Origin: Leptolinea sp.
GTDB lineage: Bacteria > Chloroflexota > Anaerolineae > Anaerolineales > Anaerolineaceae
Assembly: GCA_012798535.1 (NCBI GenBank)
Contig: JAAZMZ010000019.1
Span: 19,305-83,304 of the forward strand
DNA length: 64,000 nt
Direction of reading: 5' to 3'
A program made the translations under genes and the position numbers. The notes under the pieces are model-generated. The model was not told the origin of the DNA, ran no database searches, and saw only the letters and a program-made list of their open reading frames with translations. Of the stretch, positions 40,760-50,641 are shown piece by piece. Numbering within the stretch: the stretch's first letter is position 1; every line of letters begins with the position of its first letter.

Positions 40760-41506
40760 ATGGAAGAGACACATTATCTCATTGATAGTTCGTTAGTCAT
40801 TAACGACTCATGGCAACAACAAGAGAAATTGATCACTATTGAGCATATTGTTTCTTTGACAATCAATGGGAAAATCTGGCTATATTTTGGGTGTACACCA
40901 ACAGATTTGGAGGCACTTGCCATTGGCTTTTTATTCAATAACTTCATCATTGATTCTATGAATGAAGTTGCCTGCATTTATGTTTGTGAGAATAAGACCA
41001 ATGTTGACGTTTGGTTACACCATAGCGCTGAAAAACCTGAACAGATGGAATTTGTAAACATCGATAATGTGCTTTCCACTGAGTATTCGTTTCCGGTAAT
41101 GGATCGAGAAAGAAGCCCGGTAGAGTGCCAGGAGAAAAACATCGCATTTCTTTACAAAGATTTCATTAAGACAAGGAATCTAAGCCTGGATTCGATAAAA
41201 GATGTATTCTATGCCGTGCTTTATAGCGGAAATAAGAGAATTGGTCAGGCATGTGATATAGAGAAGAAACAAACCCTGGATAAACTCTCAGGACAATGTC
41301 TATTACAGTCAATTAATATCAAGGGCAGTATTTTAATTACCAATGCCCTGATAAATGGAGAAATGATGCAGAAAGCGGCTCGAATGGGCGTGTCAAAGAT
41401 GATCTCGTTAAATTCGGCCAGTACTTTCGCGCTCGAATATGCAAAAACAATAGGAATACGTATTATCGGATACGTACATCAAGACCATTATTCCATTCTA
41501 ATATAG
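40760..41506 (+). CDS. FdhD-like protein lacking the CxxC motif
   Basis: CTPTDLEALAIGFLFNNFII...TLDKLSGQCLLQS...GSILITNALINGEMMQKAARMGVSKMISLNSASTFALEYAKTIGIRIIGYVHQDHYSI aligns by eye with FdhD. Confidence 0.8.
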   Translation: MEETHYLIDSSLVINDSWQQQEKLITIEHIVSLTINGKIWLYFGCTPTDLEALAIGFLFNNFIIDSMNEVACIYVCENKTNVDVWLHHSAEKPEQMEFVNIDNVLSTEYSFPVMDRERSPVECQEKNIAFLYKDFIKTRNLSLDSIKDVFYAVLYSGNKRIGQACDIEKKQTLDKLSGQCLLQSINIKGSILITNALINGEMMQKAARMGVSKMISLNSASTFALEYAKTIGIRIIGYVHQDHYSILI

Positions 41507-41628
41507 TTCTCCAGATAAATTACACGATTGCCAGTATTTCCAGAAATCGAGTATGAAAAAGAATAGAAATCACTTTTACCACTATTCTTCTACTTGTGTT
41601 TTTTCCACAGCATCTTTCCGGATAAAAA

Positions 41629-43752
41629 TCACTTCTTTTCATCAAAGCGAAAGATATACATCCCTTGATAGGTTGTAATCACGTAGACTAGATCTTTGTC
41701 CACGGCCAGATCCCAGGTCTGTAGGTTTCCCAAAAGACCGGCAAATTCAGGTTTGTCCGGTTTTAAAATGTCATACACCGCTGATCCACCCAGATAAAGA
41801 TACTTGCCATCTATATATATATCCGGCGCACCGCCCGGAATGGAGTCCGCCGCGATCCTCTTCGGGTTATCAGGTTCTGCCAGATCAAAAATCAGCACGG
41901 TTGCAGGAAGAATATGAATATATAACCGGCTGCCGTCCGTGGTCATATCCATGGGAGACAGGTTTTGTGCTTCGGCCAGCGGGATGGTTCGCACCTCCGT
42001 CGGTTTTTGTGGGTCTGCCAGATCAAACACCCTCAACGCGATGGGTTCTTTCTGCCCTTCATAATTCCTGTCCATTGAGCCGTCCAGAGCGTAAAGATGG
42101 TTTTTTGCCAGAGCAAGTATCCATCTTTCATTGGCGGTGTCAATGAAATTGACGGCTTCAGGGGCATCTGGATGAGCGATATCCACCACCCAGATACCTT
42201 TGCCTGGATAGAAAGCATCCGGCCCGCCCCAACCGGAAAGATATGCCAGGCTGCCGTTCAAAACAATGTCAAAAGCGCCGTCTGAGGCTTTTTCATCAAA
42301 CACCGCGCCGCGCTCTACCGGCTTCGCGGGATCTGACACATCATAGATATGAAAGGGATAATTCATATCGGCGATATAGGCAAAACCGTCTCTGACCTGC
42401 AAACCTGAAGGAGTCTGAAGGTTCAGGTTTTTGCGTTCATCATCGTAGAACAATTCTGCAGGTTTTTTCGGATTGGAAATATCCACCGTTCTGAATCCGC
42501 TGTAGCGCCCGGTTACGTACGCGATTTTTCCATCCAGACGGATATCGGAAAGCACATCCGGAAGGGGCGTCATATACCCGCCAGTCAGCCGGGGCTGTGC
42601 CAGATCGGCCACGTCCACAATGATCAGTCCGAAGGCCGGATCAGTCACCCACAGCCGGCCATCCTGCAGATACAGCCCGCGTTCGCCATGTTCCTTCACA
42701 GTCAATTCCCAACCCCCGACTGCTGTGGGAAGCTGCCCGACCTGAGCCGGGTTCACTGGGTCGGTGACATCGATGATATGCACACCGTCCATATCATCCG
42801 CCAGATAGACGGTGTCTCCTTCGACCACCAGTCCGGATGCCGACTGGGTATCCAGATGGCCGATCATTGTGGGTTGATCTTCCTGGGAAATATCCAGTAT
42901 GACCAATCCATCCTGCCCGGCAGCCAGACACAGGTACTTTCCACAGGAGCGTACACTGGCTATACTTCCTGTACCCTGCTCTGCGGTGGGCAAGGCGGAG
43001 AAGGGGAGTGCCCCGACTTTTACAGGTTTTTGAGGATTCTCGACATTGAATACTTCCAGTTCATGCAAGGTCGTATTTACAATATATATACGGTTATTGA
43101 CCAGCGCCACCGAAAAATCGGCGCCGCCCGGAGCCGAGCTTTCAAAAAGAGTTTTCGGCTGCCGGGGATCCCGGATATCCGCGATGAACAATCCGGCCGA
43201 ATTGCAGGCCATATAGGCGGTATTGTCATCAATAAGGATGCCTTCACAGCCTGCCACTTTGGGTTCCACATAACCCACCTTTTTTATCTCTGCGGGATTG
43301 CCGATATCCAGAACGGTCAATCCACCGTACAGGGTGACTGCGTAGGCATTCCGGTCGATCACTTCCAAACCGGTGACCAGTCCGGGTAAAACCTCACTTT
43401 CACCCAGCCATTTCGGGGCATCGGGATGTGAAATATCCAGTGCCGCCACCCGCGGCCCCTGACCCAGAAAAGCCAAATCACCCTTTACGAACACAGCCTG
43501 TGTGCTGCCGCCCAACTGTCCGAGCAATGTGAATCCCTGGGGGGACACTCCTCCAATATTCACCTGTCCGCTGGTTTGTCTGAAGAGGTCGGTTATCCCC
43601 TCCAGAAATGGTTTGGCGGTTTCCTTTCCCGATTCAATTTCGGGCACGGGTGTTGATCGGTCATTTTCCGCGGGTGCCAGGAACTGGCAGGAAAGTGTCA
43701 CCAGGCTGATCACCATACAGGCTAACAGAATCTGATTGGATGGATTCTTCAT
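41629..43752 (-). CDS. LVIVD-repeat beta-propeller-like lipoprotein
   Basis: Many repeats of the type ...LAFLGQGPRVAALDISHPDAPKWLG / LTVLDIGNPAEIKKVGY / LVILDISQEDQPTMIGH; lipobox LVTLSC. Confidence 0.9.
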   Translation of the reverse strand: MKNPSNQILLACMVISLVTLSCQFLAPAENDRSTPVPEIESGKETAKPFLEGITDLFRQTSGQVNIGGVSPQGFTLLGQLGGSTQAVFVKGDLAFLGQGPRVAALDISHPDAPKWLGESEVLPGLVTGLEVIDRNAYAVTLYGGLTVLDIGNPAEIKKVGYVEPKVAGCEGILIDDNTAYMACNSAGLFIADIRDPRQPKTLFESSAPGGADFSVALVNNRIYIVNTTLHELEVFNVENPQKPVKVGALPFSALPTAEQGTGSIASVRSCGKYLCLAAGQDGLVILDISQEDQPTMIGHLDTQSASGLVVEGDTVYLADDMDGVHIIDVTDPVNPAQVGQLPTAVGGWELTVKEHGERGLYLQDGRLWVTDPAFGLIIVDVADLAQPRLTGGYMTPLPDVLSDIRLDGKIAYVTGRYSGFRTVDISNPKKPAELFYDDERKNLNLQTPSGLQVRDGFAYIADMNYPFHIYDVSDPAKPVERGAVFDEKASDGAFDIVLNGSLAYLSGWGGPDAFYPGKGIWVVDIAHPDAPEAVNFIDTANERWILALAKNHLYALDGSMDRNYEGQKEPIALRVFDLADPQKPTEVRTIPLAEAQNLSPMDMTTDGSRLYIHILPATVLIFDLAEPDNPKRIAADSIPGGAPDIYIDGKYLYLGGSAVYDILKPDKPEFAGLLGNLQTWDLAVDKDLVYVITTYQGMYIFRFDEKK

Positions 43753-43851
43753 TTACCACCTCCCCAAACAGAATCACGCGGGTATTAAACCGGTATTTCA
43801 CCCCTGGATGAGACTAACGTGCATTCATCATAAAGGAGGGCGATATGAAAT

Positions 43852-44349
43852 TCAACTGCCTTTTCCGCGAAATCGCATCACCGGCCCGATCGTTTTACGC
43901 ATCAAGATCTCATTGTGCCCGGGGATCATATATTCCCGCAATACCCCCACTTCCTCATATCCCAGGTGTTCGTAGATCGGACGTACGGAGCTGTTGAAAT
44001 CCGAATAGCACAGGAAGCAATTGGGTGAAACGCTGAACACCCTTTCTTCCGCGAATCGTATCAGCTTCGAACCCAGACCACCGCCGCGAGCGGATTCATC
44101 CACACAAACCGCCTGGAGATAGCCTTTCATCGGACCGGTCAGGTCGATCACCAGCAGACCCGATAGATTTTCTCCGCAAAAGGCGCCGTAGGACTCCTTT
44201 TGCGGATTGGAAACCGCGTCCAGGCACTGCTCATAACTCCGCCCGAATGTTTTCCAGGGGTCGGTCTTCATCATCAAGCGCGCGGCAGAGGCACGTTCAT
44301 CCAGAGTTTGAAATCCCCGGATGATCACATTGTCCAGATTTACCATCAC
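43852..44349 (-). CDS. GNAT-family N-acetyltransferase
   Basis: LQAVCVDESARGGGLGSKLIRFAEERV...YEHLGYEEVGVLREYM. Confidence 0.85.
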   Translation of the reverse strand: MMVNLDNVIIRGFQTLDERASAARLMMKTDPWKTFGRSYEQCLDAVSNPQKESYGAFCGENLSGLLVIDLTGPMKGYLQAVCVDESARGGGLGSKLIRFAEERVFSVSPNCFLCYSDFNSSVRPIYEHLGYEEVGVLREYMIPGHNEILMRKTIGPVMRFRGKGS

Positions 44350-44397
44350 CTATCCTGTTTATTATCAGGGTTGCCTGTAATCCGACGATGCACCTGA

Positions 44398-45144
44398 TTA
44401 AACGATCATCATATTGATCTTCATCTCTTCCATCTTGTGAAGAATGTCCCGGTTGATCTCTTTGCCGGTGATCACCAGGTCGACCTCGTCAAAATGGCAG
44501 ATGTTGACAAAGGCAATCTTTTCGAATTTCGAATGGTCGCACAAAACAATGACCTCATTGGAAGCCTGGATCATCAGTTTCTTCGTCTGGATTTCTTCCA
44601 CCGAGAAGTTCATATATCCGATATTCATATCCACCGCATCAACACCCAGAAAAACCTTGTCGGCATGGATCTGCCTGATCATATTCTCGGTGAAATAACC
44701 GTTCAACGAGTAGTGATGCTTGCGAAGAGCGCCTCCAAATACCGTTAATTCGATATCCGTGTTCTGTGAAAGTAGCATCGCACTGTTGAGATCATTGGTA
44801 GCGATATAGAGATTATTCTTGTTCATGAGGGCTTTGGCCAGCTCATAAACAGTCGTTCCGCTGTCCAACAGCAGCGTTTCATTTTCCTGCACCAGCTCGA
44901 TGGCGGCGCTCGCGATCCTTTGTTTTTCGTCGTAGAAGAAATCCTTCCGAACGTCGAAAGGAGGTTCGTAGGATGTCCTCTGAGTCAACGCGACAGCCCC
45001 ACCGCGAATACGTTTGAGGGCGTGTTCCAGTTCCAATTCCAGCAGATCACGGCAGATTGTTGAGCGGGAGGTTTTCAGGCGGGTGGTCAGCTCATCAATT
45101 GATACGATCCCATGCTGTTTGATCTCAGCCGTGATCAATTCCAT
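44398..45144 (-). CDS. DeoR-family transcriptional regulator
   Basis: VSIDELTTRLKTSRSTICRDLLELE...IRGGAVAL...LLLDSGTTVYELAKALMNKNNLYIATNDLNSAMLL...CDHSKFEKIAFVNIC. Confidence 0.94.
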   Translation of the reverse strand: MELITAEIKQHGIVSIDELTTRLKTSRSTICRDLLELELEHALKRIRGGAVALTQRTSYEPPFDVRKDFFYDEKQRIASAAIELVQENETLLLDSGTTVYELAKALMNKNNLYIATNDLNSAMLLSQNTDIELTVFGGALRKHHYSLNGYFTENMIRQIHADKVFLGVDAVDMNIGYMNFSVEEIQTKKLMIQASNEVIVLCDHSKFEKIAFVNICHFDEVDLVITGKEINRDILHKMEEMKINMMIV

Positions 45145-45224
45145 GCGCTTTGCTTTTAAAATTTTGCCCTCCTTCGCCGGCGAAGATCAAAAAACCTGGC
45201 AATACGCCCGGCTGTCAACTGGCG

Positions 45225-45890
45225 TTAATTGAATTTCTCCAAATAATCTGCCACGATCTTCAAATTATCGCGGAACGATCCATCTTTCTTAAAATTCTTA
45301 TTAAACAGAGCACTGCCCATGGTAAAGCCAAAAGGATCGACTTCGTGCATGAAATCCATTCTGCCAAAGTCATTTATACTCCCGGCGATTACCGTTGGCA
45401 AATCAACCTCTCTGGTGAAGCGTTTGATCAATTCCACCGCGTCGTCTGTGTAACGGTAAGCCAGCAGATCGATGCCGTCTGCCCCAAGTTTTTTCAACCG
45501 GTTGGCATCCGCAATGATTTCGTCAATCGTTCCTCCCAGAATGGAAGGATTATCCCATACTTTGCCGCAGAAAGGAAAATATTTGATCTTGTTCTTGACC
45601 AGCGCGCCGACCGATGGAAAATACAGTGTACCCATCAGACAATCAAAACCGCAATCCATCGCCAGTTTAGCGGCCTCCAGGCACTCCTTTTCGGTGTATG
45701 TCACAACCTCGAGGTAGGTAGTCTTTTTGGCCTTCTTCATGTTTTCCACAAGAATTTTCATTTGCGGAACCGGTAATCCGATATTCTTGAAACCCCAGTG
45801 TTTCACCTTCAAATCTTTGCAGGATTCAAAAACATCAATAGCGTCTTTCACAGTCTGATCGTTATGGGTAAGCATGACAATTAAGTTCAA
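45225..45890 (-). CDS. putative TIM-barrel (aldolase/epimerase-like) sugar-catabolism enzyme of uncertain family
   Basis: 221 aa, alternating beta/alpha pattern (TYLEVVTYTEKECLEAAKLAMDCGFDCLMGT; LGADGIDLLAYRYTDD; DLPTVIAGSINDFGRMDFM) between a DeoR regulator and a FGGY kinase. Confidence 0.65.
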   Translation of the reverse strand: MNLIVMLTHNDQTVKDAIDVFESCKDLKVKHWGFKNIGLPVPQMKILVENMKKAKKTTYLEVVTYTEKECLEAAKLAMDCGFDCLMGTLYFPSVGALVKNKIKYFPFCGKVWDNPSILGGTIDEIIADANRLKKLGADGIDLLAYRYTDDAVELIKRFTREVDLPTVIAGSINDFGRMDFMHEVDPFGFTMGSALFNKNFKKDGSFRDNLKIVADYLEKFN

Positions 45891-45932
45891 GATGACACCT
45901 CACATTAAATGTATTGTTCTCGCGTTATCGGG

Positions 45933-47459
45933 TTATTGACGGTATGTTTTTTCAAACATGCCGTTCAGGTCAGAGAATAATTGTTTGTAATCTTCGTAGC
46001 CGGTATCATAGGCTGACCGGTTGTTTGCATCTGGCATGAACCGGGCTTTTTCTTCCGCCATACTGGCGCAGGCTTTTTCGATGCTGTCGAACATGCCGAT
46101 AGCCGTTCCTGCCAGAATGGCTGCACCCAGGCAGGCGGCTTCAGAGCATTTAATGGTAACCAGAGGTTTTCCGATAATGTCCGCTTTGATCTGGTTCCAT
46201 AAAGGACTCTTGGAGCCGCCCCCCAGGGAACGAAGTTCTGAGACACGTAAGCCGGCATTTTCGAGTGCTTCGATATTGCGTCTGATGATGTAACCAATGG
46301 ATTCCATAATGGCCCGGATGAAATGCGGTTTACCATGTTTCATTGTGAAACCATAAAACACACCTTTGGCGCGGGCGTTGACGTCCGGCGCCATGGAACC
46401 ACTCAGATGCGGCAGGGCAACCAGCCCGTCACTGCCCGGCGGCACCAGTGCCACTTCTTCATCCATGATGCTGTAGGCGCTCTTTCCGGAAAGCGCGGCA
46501 ACGGAGATTTCCAGGTCGCAGAAGCTGTCGCGGAACCATTTAATGGCCATGCCGCCGGTGGTGAAGGTGTGCAGCATATACATATCGGGAATGCCAAAGT
46601 AATGCAGCGGCATCCTCCGATTGGGATCGAACAGAGGTTTGGAAACAGGCGCGCAAATAGCCAGCGCGGCGCCGATATTTTCTGAAAAGCGGCCTTCACA
46701 GATATTGCCAACGCCAATGGCACCGGCCGCCTGATCCAGAGCACCGGTACACACCATAATATCGTTGTTCAGACCCAGACTGGCTGCGACTTCTCGGGTA
46801 ATAACCGCGACTTTCTCCCCCGGTTCCATAATCCTGGGGAGTTGTTGTTCCGTAATTCCCAGGTAGGCCAGCATTTCCGGCCACCACTTCTTGGTGATCA
46901 GATTCCAGTAAACGGTGGAAGTGATTAGAGATCCTTCGGTTACCATCTGGCCTGTCAAACGATAGATGAACCAATCTTCGATCAGGGCAAATGTTTTTGT
47001 CTTTTTGAAGATGTCCGGTTGGTTTTTCTTGACCCATAGCACTTTGGCGGCCGGCCAACAGGGATCGAATTGCACCTGCCCGGTTGTCTTGTAGCAAACC
47101 TCGTCGGTGAATTTTTCGCGTAATTCCGCTGATTCGTTTTCCGCCCGGTTGTCCATCCAGACGATGGCGTCGCGCAGAGATTTCCCCTTTTCATCCAGGA
47201 AGAAGAGGGTTTCGCCCTGAGCCGAAATTCCTAACACCCGGATGGCTTCTTTTTGCTTTCCGATCGTTTCCAATAGTTCAGCCAGTCCACCGGTGAAGGC
47301 GTTCCAATAGGTTTCTTCACTGCATTCTACATAGGAAGCCTGCTCGGTTTTCAGAACGTACTCCCGCGTGGCAGTGGCCACGATCCGGCCGTGTTTGTCA
47401 ATGATGGCCAGTTTTATGGATGTGGTACCCAGGTCAACGCTCAAGATCAATGGATCCAA
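45933..47459 (-). CDS. FGGY-family carbohydrate kinase
   Basis: LDPLILSVDLGTTSIKLAIIDKHGRIVATATREY...IVWMDNRAENE...CTGALDQAAGAIGVGNICEGRFSENIGAALAIC...LRSLGGGSKSPLWNQIKADIIGKPL. TTG start at 47459 with GGAGG 7 nt upstream. Confidence 0.93.
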   Translation of the reverse strand: MDPLILSVDLGTTSIKLAIIDKHGRIVATATREYVLKTEQASYVECSEETYWNAFTGGLAELLETIGKQKEAIRVLGISAQGETLFFLDEKGKSLRDAIVWMDNRAENESAELREKFTDEVCYKTTGQVQFDPCWPAAKVLWVKKNQPDIFKKTKTFALIEDWFIYRLTGQMVTEGSLITSTVYWNLITKKWWPEMLAYLGITEQQLPRIMEPGEKVAVITREVAASLGLNNDIMVCTGALDQAAGAIGVGNICEGRFSENIGAALAICAPVSKPLFDPNRRMPLHYFGIPDMYMLHTFTTGGMAIKWFRDSFCDLEISVAALSGKSAYSIMDEEVALVPPGSDGLVALPHLSGSMAPDVNARAKGVFYGFTMKHGKPHFIRAIMESIGYIIRRNIEALENAGLRVSELRSLGGGSKSPLWNQIKADIIGKPLVTIKCSEAACLGAAILAGTAIGMFDSIEKACASMAEEKARFMPDANNRSAYDTGYEDYKQLFSDLNGMFEKTYRQ

Positions 47460-47756
47460 TGTCTTACCTCCTCTGGAGACAATTCGGGTCAATTTGCAGT
47501 TGGAAAAAGGTGCGCTTTGCCGGTTCAGTCCCATTCCGGGAAAGATCAACGGCTGACAGCTAAGCGTAAAACATAGTGCAGGAATGCAACAAACTGGAGC
47601 ATAATGGACGGTAATGACAATATTTTATACAATATAACACAACGCCGGGAGGCAGTCAATAGCCCTGCAACGCGAACAAACCGAAATTACAGGCGAAATA
47701 TCAGAATATCACCCTCTTTCGACCTGAAAAGTACCCAAATGGAGACAATCTACCTA

Positions 47757-47785
47757 TTGACAAGGCAATTTCTACTTACTATAAT
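47757..47785 (+). promoter_or_regulatory. consensus sigma70 promoter upstream of the cupin/liv operon
   Basis: Perfect -35 TTGACA (47757-47762), 17-bp spacer, perfect -10 TATAAT (47780-47785). Confidence 0.85.
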
Positions 47786-47808
47786 TTAACCAGAATTATT
47801 CAATTATG

Positions 47809-47843
47809 TTCATTTGTGAGCATCTCGCTTCAATTCAAATGAA
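47809..47843. promoter_or_regulatory. inverted repeat just downstream of the promoter, candidate operator or leader hairpin
   Basis: TTCATTTG (47809-47816) ... CAAATGAA (47836-47843), starting about 23 bp after the -10 box. Confidence 0.45.
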
Positions 47844-47894
47844 TGCAGACCGATAATCCCCCATAATCCCAATTTTTTCCGCAGAAGGAGGTGA

Positions 47895-48239
47895 GTGAGT
47901 TTGAAGCTTAGTGGCAAAATTGTGCATTTAAAAGATACAGTCGCCCGCATGGATGAACAAGAGCTTGTCAGGCAATACTTCCAAACCGATAGGATCACTT
48001 TTGGAATGTCGATCCTTCAGGCTGGTCAGGTGGGCGGATTGGACCCCGGTCATGCAGAGGCCGATGAAGTTTTCTTTTGCGTTCAAGGACATGTTCTCTG
48101 CTTTTTCCCGGAAGATGACTATTATTACGAATTGGAAAAAGGTGACGCACTTCTGATCCCACCCAAGACGGGGCATAAGCTTTTCAACATTGGAGAAGAA
48201 GTTGCGATCATCACCTGGAGTTGTGCTCCCCATCCTTAA
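47895..48239 (+). CDS. cupin-domain protein
   Basis: GLDPGHAEADEVFFCVQGHVLCFFPEDDYYYELEKGDALLIPPKTGHKLFNIGEEVAIITWSCAP. Start GTG 47895 or TTG 47901. Confidence 0.88.
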   Translation: MSLKLSGKIVHLKDTVARMDEQELVRQYFQTDRITFGMSILQAGQVGGLDPGHAEADEVFFCVQGHVLCFFPEDDYYYELEKGDALLIPPKTGHKLFNIGEEVAIITWSCAPHP

Positions 48240-48399
48240 AGCGGTTCTTTGCTTTAAGGATTTTCCTCTCCCGCACCGCACCTGATTTCCCTGCGTCAAA
48301 CCAGGCAAGCCCAAGTCATCCGGATATTTCCTCTAAGCCGTTTACAGAAATATCCTTCAATTTCCACAAGTCACGTTCAATTAATAGAGGAGAAATGGA

Positions 48400-49563
48400 A
48401 TGAAATTTCGAAACCTGGTAATTGCTTTACTGCTGATTACACTTTTGGCCACCACATCTGGCTGTGCAGGTGCCGGTGGTGCCGCTGCCGGCGGTGATGT
48501 GATCAAACTCGGCGTCAACAACGAGATCACCGGCGACAATCCGATCATCGGTTCATCCGCTCGAAAAGGCATTGACCTGGCCCTTGAAGAGATCAACGGA
48601 GCCGGCGGTGTCAAGGTCGGCGACAAGATGTACAAGCTGGCCGTGGAAGAACTGGACAATGAATTCAAACCAGAAGCTGCCGCAGCTGTCGCCCAGAAAT
48701 TCGCCGATCGTGCGGATATCATGGGTATGATCGGCCCGAATGACAGTGCCGATGTTATGCCAACTATTCCGATCATCGAAAAAGCCAAACTGCCCTCCAT
48801 CACTCCGTGGGCAACCGCTGTCGCCATCACCAAGGATAATGATTATTTCTTCCGCGCCTGCTTCACCGACGATTTCCAGGGCGCCATTATCGCCAAATTC
48901 GCCTTCAACGAAGAAAAAGCCAAAACAGCCGCCGTTCTTTACGACAATTCGAACGATTACAACGTGGGTATTGCCACCATCTTCAAGAAGACCTACGAAG
49001 AAATGGGCGGCAAAGTGGTGGAATTCCAGTCCTACGGCCGTGGCGAGAAGGATTTCAAGAGCCAGTTAACCAAGATCATTGCCGCCAATCCTGATATTCT
49101 CCTCCTCCCAAATTTCACCGCCGAAGTTCCTCTTCAGGCCGAACAGGCTCGTAGCCTGGGTTACAAAGGCAAATTCATGGGTTCAGACACCTGGGGTGAT
49201 AAAGAGATCATCAAACTGGGTGGAGAGTACATTGAAGGCGCTCTATGGGTAGGCCACTACGCGGTGGATATCGCTTCTGACAAGGCCAAAGCCTTCATCG
49301 CCGCATTCACTAAGAAATACAATGACACTCCCAATGATATTGCCGCTCTCAACTACGATACCGTGTACCTGTTCAAACAGGCCATCGAGAACGCTGGTAA
49401 AGTGGACCGCGTGGCCATTCGCAACGGTCTGGCCTCCATTAAGGAATTCGAAGGTGTTACCGGAAATGCTCAGTTCAACGATACCGGCGATCCTGTGAAA
49501 TCTGCCGTGATCATCAAGATCCAGGATGGTAAGTTCACCTATTTCGCCACAGCTAAACCATAA
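48400..49563 (+). CDS. branched-chain-amino-acid-type (HAAT) ABC transporter substrate-binding lipoprotein
   Basis: Lipobox LATTSGC; IKLGVNNEITGDNPIIGSSARKGIDLALEEINGAGGVKVGDKMYKLAVEELDNEFKPEAAAAVAQKFADR. Confidence 0.92.
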   Translation: MKFRNLVIALLLITLLATTSGCAGAGGAAAGGDVIKLGVNNEITGDNPIIGSSARKGIDLALEEINGAGGVKVGDKMYKLAVEELDNEFKPEAAAAVAQKFADRADIMGMIGPNDSADVMPTIPIIEKAKLPSITPWATAVAITKDNDYFFRACFTDDFQGAIIAKFAFNEEKAKTAAVLYDNSNDYNVGIATIFKKTYEEMGGKVVEFQSYGRGEKDFKSQLTKIIAANPDILLLPNFTAEVPLQAEQARSLGYKGKFMGSDTWGDKEIIKLGGEYIEGALWVGHYAVDIASDKAKAFIAAFTKKYNDTPNDIAALNYDTVYLFKQAIENAGKVDRVAIRNGLASIKEFEGVTGNAQFNDTGDPVKSAVIIKIQDGKFTYFATAKP

Positions 49564-49738
49564 CCCGCTTCTTACAGGATTATCAATTGTGAGTACGAAT
49601 GAGGGGCTGTTCATCAGCCCCCCATTCGTATCGTTCCGACGAAGTGAAAAAATTGTGTACGATTGCCATTATTCTTTATACTTGTTGAACGCGGTTTTAT
49701 CTTTAAAATGAAGTATCCGAAGTAGGAAGAGGTTTCAG

Positions 49739-50641
49739 ATGGAAATATTCCTCCAACAGGCTATCAACCTTATTCAACTGGGAAGCATCTATGCCCTGCT
49801 GGCTATTGGCTTCTCCATCGTCTACGGCATTGTACGGCTGGTGAACTTCGCCCATGGAGATATTTTCATGGTAGCCACGTACGCCTTTTTCTTTCTGGCA
49901 ACCTGGCTTCTTTCATCCATCCCGTCGCTTTATGTTGTGTTGATCATCACACTGGTGCTGGTGGCCATCGCGGTATCCATTCTGGCGGTGGGAATCGAAC
50001 GCGTTGCCTACAAACCACTGCGTTCCGCCCCGAAAGTATCCGTGGTGGTGACCTCACTGGCAGTTGGACTGCTTCTGCAACATCTAGTGCTGCAGTTCAT
50101 CGGCCCCACACCCCAGCGTGTACCCCGGTTGGTGCCGGATATGCAGTTCCAATTTGGCGGCGTTTATGTCGAACTCTATCAGTTTGTGATTATTGCCGTC
50201 GCCCTGTTCATTATGCTGCTCTTAAGCCTCTTCATCATGAAGACTAAGACCGGCATTGCCATGCGGGCGGCCGCCCAGGACGCCACTGCGGCCAGTCTGA
50301 TGGGTATTTCGAACGATTTCATTATCAGCATTGCGTTTGTGGTCGGTGCGACGGTGGCTTCTATAGGCGCCGGACTGTACGGCATGGCCTACCCGATATT
50401 TGATCCGTATATTGGCCAGATGATCAACTGGTGGTCGTTCACGGCGGCTGTGCTCGGCGGGATCGGCGATATAAAAGGCGCCGTACTCGGCGGTTTCCTG
50501 CTGGCGGCTGTCATGGTCATCACCCCCATGTTCCTGCCCGTTTCAAGCTACCGTGACATTGTGGCGTTTGGCATCCTCATCTTGATACTGCTCATCAAAC
50601 CAAGCGGTTTGCTTGGCAAGAAGACTGTTCAGAAAGTGTAG
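49739..50641 (+). CDS. livH: LivH-type ABC transporter permease
   Basis: INLIQLGSIYALLAIGFSIVYGIVRLVNFAHGDIFMVATY...MRAAAQDATAASLMGI...GIGDIKGAVLGGFLL. Confidence 0.94.
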   Translation: MEIFLQQAINLIQLGSIYALLAIGFSIVYGIVRLVNFAHGDIFMVATYAFFFLATWLLSSIPSLYVVLIITLVLVAIAVSILAVGIERVAYKPLRSAPKVSVVVTSLAVGLLLQHLVLQFIGPTPQRVPRLVPDMQFQFGGVYVELYQFVIIAVALFIMLLLSLFIMKTKTGIAMRAAAQDATAASLMGISNDFIISIAFVVGATVASIGAGLYGMAYPIFDPYIGQMINWWSFTAAVLGGIGDIKGAVLGGFLLAAVMVITPMFLPVSSYRDIVAFGILILILLIKPSGLLGKKTVQKV

